64,000 bases of DNA, taken from positions 930,001-994,000 of the forward strand of contig NZ_VFPQ01000001.1 in the NCBI RefSeq assembly GCF_006716785.1, written 5' to 3'. This stretch comes from Thermopolyspora flexuosa (GTDB lineage Bacteria > Actinomycetota > Actinomycetes > Streptosporangiales > Streptosporangiaceae). The notes below the pieces were generated by a model. That model had not been told where the DNA came from. It made no database searches and worked only from the letters and a program-made list of their open reading frames with translations. The translations under genes were made by a program, and so were the position numbers. Below are positions 60,819-64,000 of this stretch, piece by piece. The first letter of the stretch is position 1. Each line of letters opens with the position of its first letter.

Positions 60819-61140
60819 CAGTGCAGCAGCTGCACGAGGCAGAGAGATTCACAATGGGCCGGAATGGCAAGAGTTTTTGCGATCGCGAAATTACAAGCCC
60901 GGGCACGAAGTTTCCGAGAGGAGCATCCCTGATGCCTTCACGCCAAAAGGGGCCCCGGTGGAACTGAAGCCGGATACCAAGAGCGGAATCAAGGCTGGAA
61001 CTCGGCAATTGAGGCGTTACATGAAGGACATGGACGTCAAATACGGCGAGCTGTGGACTTATCGCGAAACGCCTGATGGTGGGGTAGAGTTTCATCTTAG
61101 GGCGATTCCTGACGGTCCTCGCAGATGGAAGAGGTTCTGA
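60743..61140 (+). pseudogene. Rhs C-terminal tip: PD-(D/E)xK nuclease toxin, out of frame
   Basis: In the frame ending TGA 61138-61140 the product reads HVVAGGQAVLVHNSNDPC (HINT end and cleavage region), a short linker, and a about 90-residue domain. The domain contains ERSIPDAFTPKGAPVELKPDT: Pro-Asp at 60928-60933 and Glu-Leu-Lys at 60961-60969, the PD-(D/E)xK signature of restriction-endonuclease-fold toxins. A helical GTRQLRRYMKDM follows, and the C-terminus is GPRRWKRF. It would cleave DNA or RNA in a competing cell. Out of frame with Rhs as sequenced; an internal ATG (60877) could in theory give a shortened product. The immunity gene begins 6 bp after its stop. Confidence 0.8.
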
Positions 61141-61146
61141 TTCGAC

Positions 61147-61758
61147 ATGGCCAAGGGGATGTCCGCTCCAGCGGTGTTGCGTTTGGCGAAGGAACTTGGT
61201 GTTGTTCCTTCGAGCGCCGATGTGACCCGAAGGGGTGTGGTGCGCTGGGAGTCTGGGGAATTAGCGTATATTGGATGGGTGATGAAGCGTATTCCAGGTC
61301 GACTGACCTGGGGTATGAATGTGGGCGATGCGAAATTCGGCCCGCTCATGGAGGAATATGGGCGAATGGTTGTTCGGATTCGCAGTCCGCGTAATGAGTT
61401 CCCTGTTCCCGGGCGGCCGGATGATCTCCTGATCAAGTGGCTCCAGGAAGGGCTTGGAAAAGCAAGAGAATTTGTGGCTGATCGTATTGACCTCTGTGTT
61501 CTTCTCTCGTCGCCGGAAGACGTATGGCGGGGAGATCTTTATGCATGGAATCCGCTGGCAAACTATCCTGCTCGCCTGGTGCAGGCCTTGGTGCTGGCGC
61601 GTGATATCGGTAGCCTTGAGTTGGAGTCGCAGGTCATGGAGCGACTGAGACGAGGAACAGTCGATCCAGATACTGGAGAGCCCATCGACCTTATGACAGA
61701 GGCCAGAGAATGGGCGCGTGAGTTCTCGGCTGTGCTTGGATTCGATATCCGGCTCTAG
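61147..61758 (+). CDS. Cognate immunity protein of the Rhs nuclease tip
   Basis: This 203-aa protein starts MAKGMSAPAVLRLAKELGV, only 6 bp after the nuclease stop, the usual place for an immunity gene. It is the third member of the family with 49395-50012 and 51567-52180; shared features are GRLTWGMNVGDAKFGPLM, RPDDLLIKWLQEGLGKA and the ending FSAVLGFDI. Base composition is lower in GC than in the Rhs core. It presumably binds and blocks the nuclease. Family not named by me; assigned by position. Confidence 0.8.
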   Translation: MAKGMSAPAVLRLAKELGVVPSSADVTRRGVVRWESGELAYIGWVMKRIPGRLTWGMNVGDAKFGPLMEEYGRMVVRIRSPRNEFPVPGRPDDLLIKWLQEGLGKAREFVADRIDLCVLLSSPEDVWRGDLYAWNPLANYPARLVQALVLARDIGSLELESQVMERLRRGTVDPDTGEPIDLMTEAREWAREFSAVLGFDIRL

Positions 61759-61857
61759 CAAAAGGTCCTGCTTGACCGGAGAAGCGACGGCTAATTGATG
61801 CATATACGGTGCGTCAGGGCCAAAGCCAGAGCTCCGGTCAGGACTTGTGTTGACCAG

Positions 61858-61886
61858 GCGCCCCGGTCCGGTGTGGGCCAGGGCGC
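61858..61886. terminator. Hairpin of the CysS/MshC-like 3' flank, copy 2
   Basis: GCGCCCCGGTCC (61858-61869) and GGGCCAGGGCGC (61875-61886) are the counterpart of the hairpin at 52280, with a weaker stem. The following 14 bp up to the TGA are identical to copy 1. Confidence 0.5.
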
Positions 61887-61897
61887 TTTGCGTGTCG

Positions 61898-61948
61898 TCA
61901 GGTGAGCCCGAGGATGGTGAGCACCGTCCGGGCGGTCTGGCCGCCTTC
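61898..61948 (-). pseudogene. 3' fragment of the CysS/MshC-like gene, short copy
   Basis: The original TGA (61898-61900) and the last 48 bp of the coding region (61901-61948) are identical to 63028-63075 of the intact gene. Homology ends exactly at the junction to the HINT fragment. Confidence 0.9.
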
Positions 61949-62028
61949 GACATCACCATCGACACCGATGGGCCGGAGGGCGACGCCACCGACACGTTGA
62001 CCGCCACCGCGGACCACCCGTTCTGGGT
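61949..62028 (+). pseudogene. HINT-domain fragment copied from the Rhs gene
   Basis: 80 bp matching 60504-60583 of the Rhs gene with one mismatch seen. It encodes DITIDTDGPEGDATDTLTAT and on to ADHPFWV. It has no HINT start or end, so it is an orphan module scrap. It could serve as a homologous site for exchange of Rhs tips. Confidence 0.9.
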
Positions 62029-62144
62029 CTCGGACCCGTTTCGGGAATAAATATGACAAGGCTTTCGAGGAAATGTGCGAAAGCCTTTCTCGGAATAAAG
62101 CGTTCCAGGAATATCTGTCGTGCTGGGGGAAGGCGTCGCAGTAG
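62028..62144 (+). pseudogene. Toxin-tip remnant of a second Rhs C-terminus
   Basis: In the frame ending TAG 62142-62144 the product reads SRTRFGNKYDKAFEEMC, then ESLSRNKAFQEYLSCWGKASQ. It is AT-richer and coding-like. It is in a different frame from the HINT scrap to which it is joined (+1). It looks like the last about 38 residues of a displaced toxin domain; the family is unknown to me. The immunity-type gene follows after 20 bp. Confidence 0.65.
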
Positions 62145-62164
62145 GCGTTCCTCTGGAGGTGAAT

Positions 62165-62644
62165 GTGATCATAAGGTTGCAGCCGCCGGAAGGAGTTCCA
62201 CCTCTCCTGATTGGCATGTCAATCGATGAGGCTCGTAACGCCATGGCTGTCTGGGGTGATCCCCGAGAGGAGCGGCCTGCGCCCGGCGAGGTGTATCGGC
62301 TACGGGTCTACGATGCTGGACTGACTCGAGATGTCTTCGCTTATTTTGAGGACGAGGAGAAGGTTTCGGCCATCGAGGTGTGGGAACCTGAGGATTCGAA
62401 GCATGGAACAGTGCGGGTACTTTTCGGTGATATAGACGTCTTTTCTCTGCCCGCTGATGAAGTCATGCGCGCTTTGCGTGCCCGAGGAATCCATGTTGAC
62501 GAAACGGACCCGTACTACCCCTATTGTCCGGAACTCGTGCTGGGGTTCACCCGAGAAGGCGGTGAAGATGTAGTGGATGAAGAGTCAGGATTGGCACGCT
62601 ATTTCCAATCCGTCGTTGTGGCGCCTCCAGGCTACTATGACTGA
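62165..62644 (+). CDS. Orphan immunity-type protein, paralogue of the gene at 48296
   Basis: This 159-aa acidic protein has a GTG start at 62165 with GGAGG five bases ahead; the longer frame to 62120 runs through the toxin remnant and is rejected. It begins VIIRLQPPEGVPPLLIGM and is paralogous to 48296-48856 over its length, but is shorter at the C-terminus (ends APPGYYD). Lower GC than the paralogue and with more AT-ending codons, suggesting separate acquisition. It presumably protects against the toxin whose remnant precedes it. Confidence 0.7.
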   Translation: MIIRLQPPEGVPPLLIGMSIDEARNAMAVWGDPREERPAPGEVYRLRVYDAGLTRDVFAYFEDEEKVSAIEVWEPEDSKHGTVRVLFGDIDVFSLPADEVMRALRARGIHVDETDPYYPYCPELVLGFTREGGEDVVDEESGLARYFQSVVVAPPGYYD

Positions 62645-62655
62645 GATGCCAAGGT

Positions 62656-62814
62656 TCAACTCCATCGTTGAATTAGATCGCGCTTGGCTGCTATCCTGAA
62701 TTGTTGCTCAACGCTTATGGGGTTGCGGAACTCCGCCTTCGGATACTGCTTCATCACATCTTGAATGAGGCTGCGGCAGAGCATCGTCAGTGCGCCGATT
62801 GAACCTCCGCGCTT
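62656..62814 (-). pseudogene. Possible gene fragment (about 52 codons)
   Basis: The minus-strand frame from 62814 down to TGA 62656-62658 reads RGGSIGALTMLCRSLIQDVM, then KQYPKAEFRNPISVEQQF and RIAAKRDLIQRWS. The composition is protein-like and not Arg/Pro-rich as in chance frames. The only ATG is at 62784; no good ribosome site. The family is unknown. It is probably the end of a gene cut off by the rearrangements. Confidence 0.3.
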
Positions 62815-63024
62815 CTATCGGTCGGCAGTCTCCTCGGCATCATGAGGACCTCGGCCTGAGCGCCGACAAATTTGGTACTCGGCGACGTCCAGGCATGATG
62901 AATCACATCTAAACAAGATCCTGACCACCGGCGAGAGCAGGGTATGCCGCCGGCCCGTAAACGGCGATATGAGGGAGGAGAACGCTGATTCGCCGGTGGT
63001 CTTAGAGCAGACTGAACTTCTCGC
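62815..63024. other. Junction sequence of mixed origin before the CysS/MshC-like gene
   Basis: No gene is supported here. Moderate GC, several stop codons in all frames. Ends exactly at the stop codon of the CysS/MshC-like gene; the TAA stop (63025-63027 complement) is made partly by this foreign sequence. Confidence 0.5.
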
Positions 63025-64000
63025 TTAGGTGAGCCCGAGGATGGTGAGCACCGTCCGGGCGGTCTGGCCGCCTTCCTCCTCGGCTATGGCGAGGGCGGCG
63101 GGGACGTTGAGGTCGTCGAGGAGGGCGCGGACGGCGGCCTGTTCGGCGGCCGGTGAGGACGTGTTGCGGCCGGTGGCGGTGTGCAGGCGGTCGAGGTGGG
63201 CGGCCGCGGCCTCGAGGGCGGCGGGGGAGTAGTCCCAGTCGGCCGACCAGGGGCGGTCGATGAGCAGCAGCCGCAGGGCCGCGGCGGAGTGGTCGCGCAG
63301 CAGGTCGGCGGTGAAGACGAGGTTGCCGGTGGACTTGGCCATCTTGGCGCCGTCGACGCGGACGATGCCGACGTGCAGCCAGGCGCGGGCGAACGGGCGT
63401 ACGCCGGTGACCGCCTCGGCCATGGCGGACTCGTAGGCGTGGTGCGGGAAGCGCAGGTCGGCGCCGCCGCCGTGCAGGTCGAGGGCGGGGCCGAAGGTGG
63501 TGAGGGCCATCGCGGCGCACTCGACGTGCCAGCCGGGGCGGCCGGAGCTCCACGGGCTCGGCCAGGCGGGCTCGCCCGGCTCCGACGGGGTCCACAGCAC
63601 CACGTCCCACGGGCTGTGCTTGCGCGGGTCGTCGGGGTCGTCGCCGTACTCGGCGAGCAGCGCCCGGGCCGTGGCCTCGTCGAGCCCGGCCCGCGCGGGC
63701 ACGTGCTCGCCGCGGAAGAACACCGCGCCGTCGACGGTGTACGCGTGACCGGTGTCGAGCAGCGCCTGGGTGAGCGCGATCACCTCGCCGATGTAGTTGT
63801 GCGCCCGCGGCTCGTGGTCCACCCGCTGCACGCCGAGCGCCGCCATGTCCTGGTCGAAGTAGAACTGCTGCACCGCGGCGAAGCTGTCGTACGGGCTGCC
63901 CGCCCGCCGGGCCGCGCTGGTGAGCACGTCGTCCACGTCGGTGACGTTCCGGCACACCTCGACCGCGATGCCCGCGTGCCGCAGTACCCGGGCCGCCACG
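63025..64000 (-). CDS. Cysteinyl-tRNA synthetase/MshC-family ligase, C-terminal part
   Basis: The last about 325 residues of a class I synthetase; the start and the HIGH motif are beyond the window. Visible are RNVTDVDDVL, the zinc/cysteine-site segment GWHVECAAM, HGGGADLRFPHHAYESAMAEA, and the KMSKS-type loop KMAKSTGN. The tail after the catalytic core is short (about 90 residues), so it may be MshC (cysteine:glucosaminyl inositol ligase of mycothiol synthesis) or a short CysS paralogue; the sequence does not decide between them. The stop is TAA, while both duplicated 3' fragments end in TGA at the same codon, so the intact gene was rejoined to new DNA precisely after its last sense codon. 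Confidence 0.85.
   Translation of the reverse strand, partial: VAARVLRHAGIAVEVCRNVTDVDDVLTSAARRAGSPYDSFAAVQQFYFDQDMAALGVQRVDHEPRAHNYIGEVIALTQALLDTGHAYTVDGAVFFRGEHVPARAGLDEATARALLAEYGDDPDDPRKHSPWDVVLWTPSEPGEPAWPSPWSSGRPGWHVECAAMALTTFGPALDLHGGGADLRFPHHAYESAMAEAVTGVRPFARAWLHVGIVRVDGAKMAKSTGNLVFTADLLRDHSAAALRLLLIDRPWSADWDYSPAALEAAAAHLDRLHTATGRNTSSPAAEQAAVRALLDDLNVPAALAIAEEEGGQTARTVLTILGLT

Noticed and set aside
61847-62050. Fused frame joining the terminator region, ligase tail and HINT fragment (67 codons)
   Set aside because: It crosses three unrelated pieces on the wrong strand for the ligase part; no coding meaning.
62120-62164. Longer N-terminus (MLGEGVAVGVPLEV) for the 62165 immunity-type gene
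   Set aside because: It runs through the toxin-tip remnant, while GTG 62165 has GGAGG at the right distance and matches the start of the paralogue.
62645-63024. Insertion-sequence remnant before the CysS/MshC-like gene
   Set aside because: The region looks foreign, but no terminal inverted repeats, target duplication or transposase motif could be seen.

Overview
The window is very GC-rich DNA, dense with genes, with frequent GTG starts and 4-bp start/stop overlaps. Together with a group 1h (actinobacterial-type) [NiFe] hydrogenase and several actinobacterial small-protein families, this points to an actinomycete, most likely of the Streptosporangiales/Thermomonosporaceae type. That placement is inferred from gene style; no rRNA is present. 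I see no tRNA, rRNA, CRISPR array or intact transposase.

Layout. 1-1454: the tail of an oligopeptide ABC ATPase and a surface-anchored protein. 1754-9598 (minus strand): an eleven-gene hydrogenase operon, in transcription order small subunit, large subunit, NifU-like protein, DUF5947, an 82-aa protein, DUF6084, a 383-aa protein with MDHGR repeats, a two-domain maturation protease, a 35-aa DUF6893 protein, HypA and HypC. It would make an aerobic, atmospheric-H2-type uptake hydrogenase; HypB/D/E/F must lie elsewhere. 10-16 kb: secreted M28 aminopeptidase, small membrane protein, P-type cation ATPase, RsbW-like ATPase. 16.2-19.4 kb: an XRE/TPR regulator, then an XRE-ImmA/IrrE protein coupled to a PIN-like protein, a probable toxin-antitoxin-like pair. 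19.4-26 kb: sirtuin, PolX, S4 protein, broken nucleotidyltransferase, SDR, hydrolase with TetR regulator, EVE-like protein. 26-28.1 kb: a largely non-coding stretch with one small secreted protein. 28.1-32.7 kb: an ECF biotin transporter (BioY, BioM, BioN) with an AMP-forming ligase and a catalytically degenerate thiolase inserted between its parts. 32.7-37 kb: LspA, VanW protein, CAP protein, DUF1918 protein. 37.4-45.4 kb: narK-narGHJI, respiratory nitrate reductase.

45.5-64 kb is the most unusual part: a polymorphic-toxin island between narI and a CysS/MshC-like gene. It holds an array of unknown or immunity-type genes (DUF6881, Imm21-like, SMI1/KNR4-like, DUF4265 and a three-copy family), several of them broken. 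A giant secreted Rhs/YD-repeat protein follows, with a HINT domain and a PD-(D/E)xK nuclease tip, then its adjacent immunity gene. Behind it sits a mosaic orphan module: CysS-like tail, HINT scrap, toxin-tip scrap and immunity-like gene. A 4-bp duplication at the end of the HINT domain puts the nuclease tip out of frame. The 3' end of the CysS/MshC-like gene occurs three times, which marks it as the recombination edge of the island. Two elements resembling the PafBC/RecA-independent DNA-damage promoter lie upstream of two parts of the array, suggesting that protection may be linked to DNA damage.
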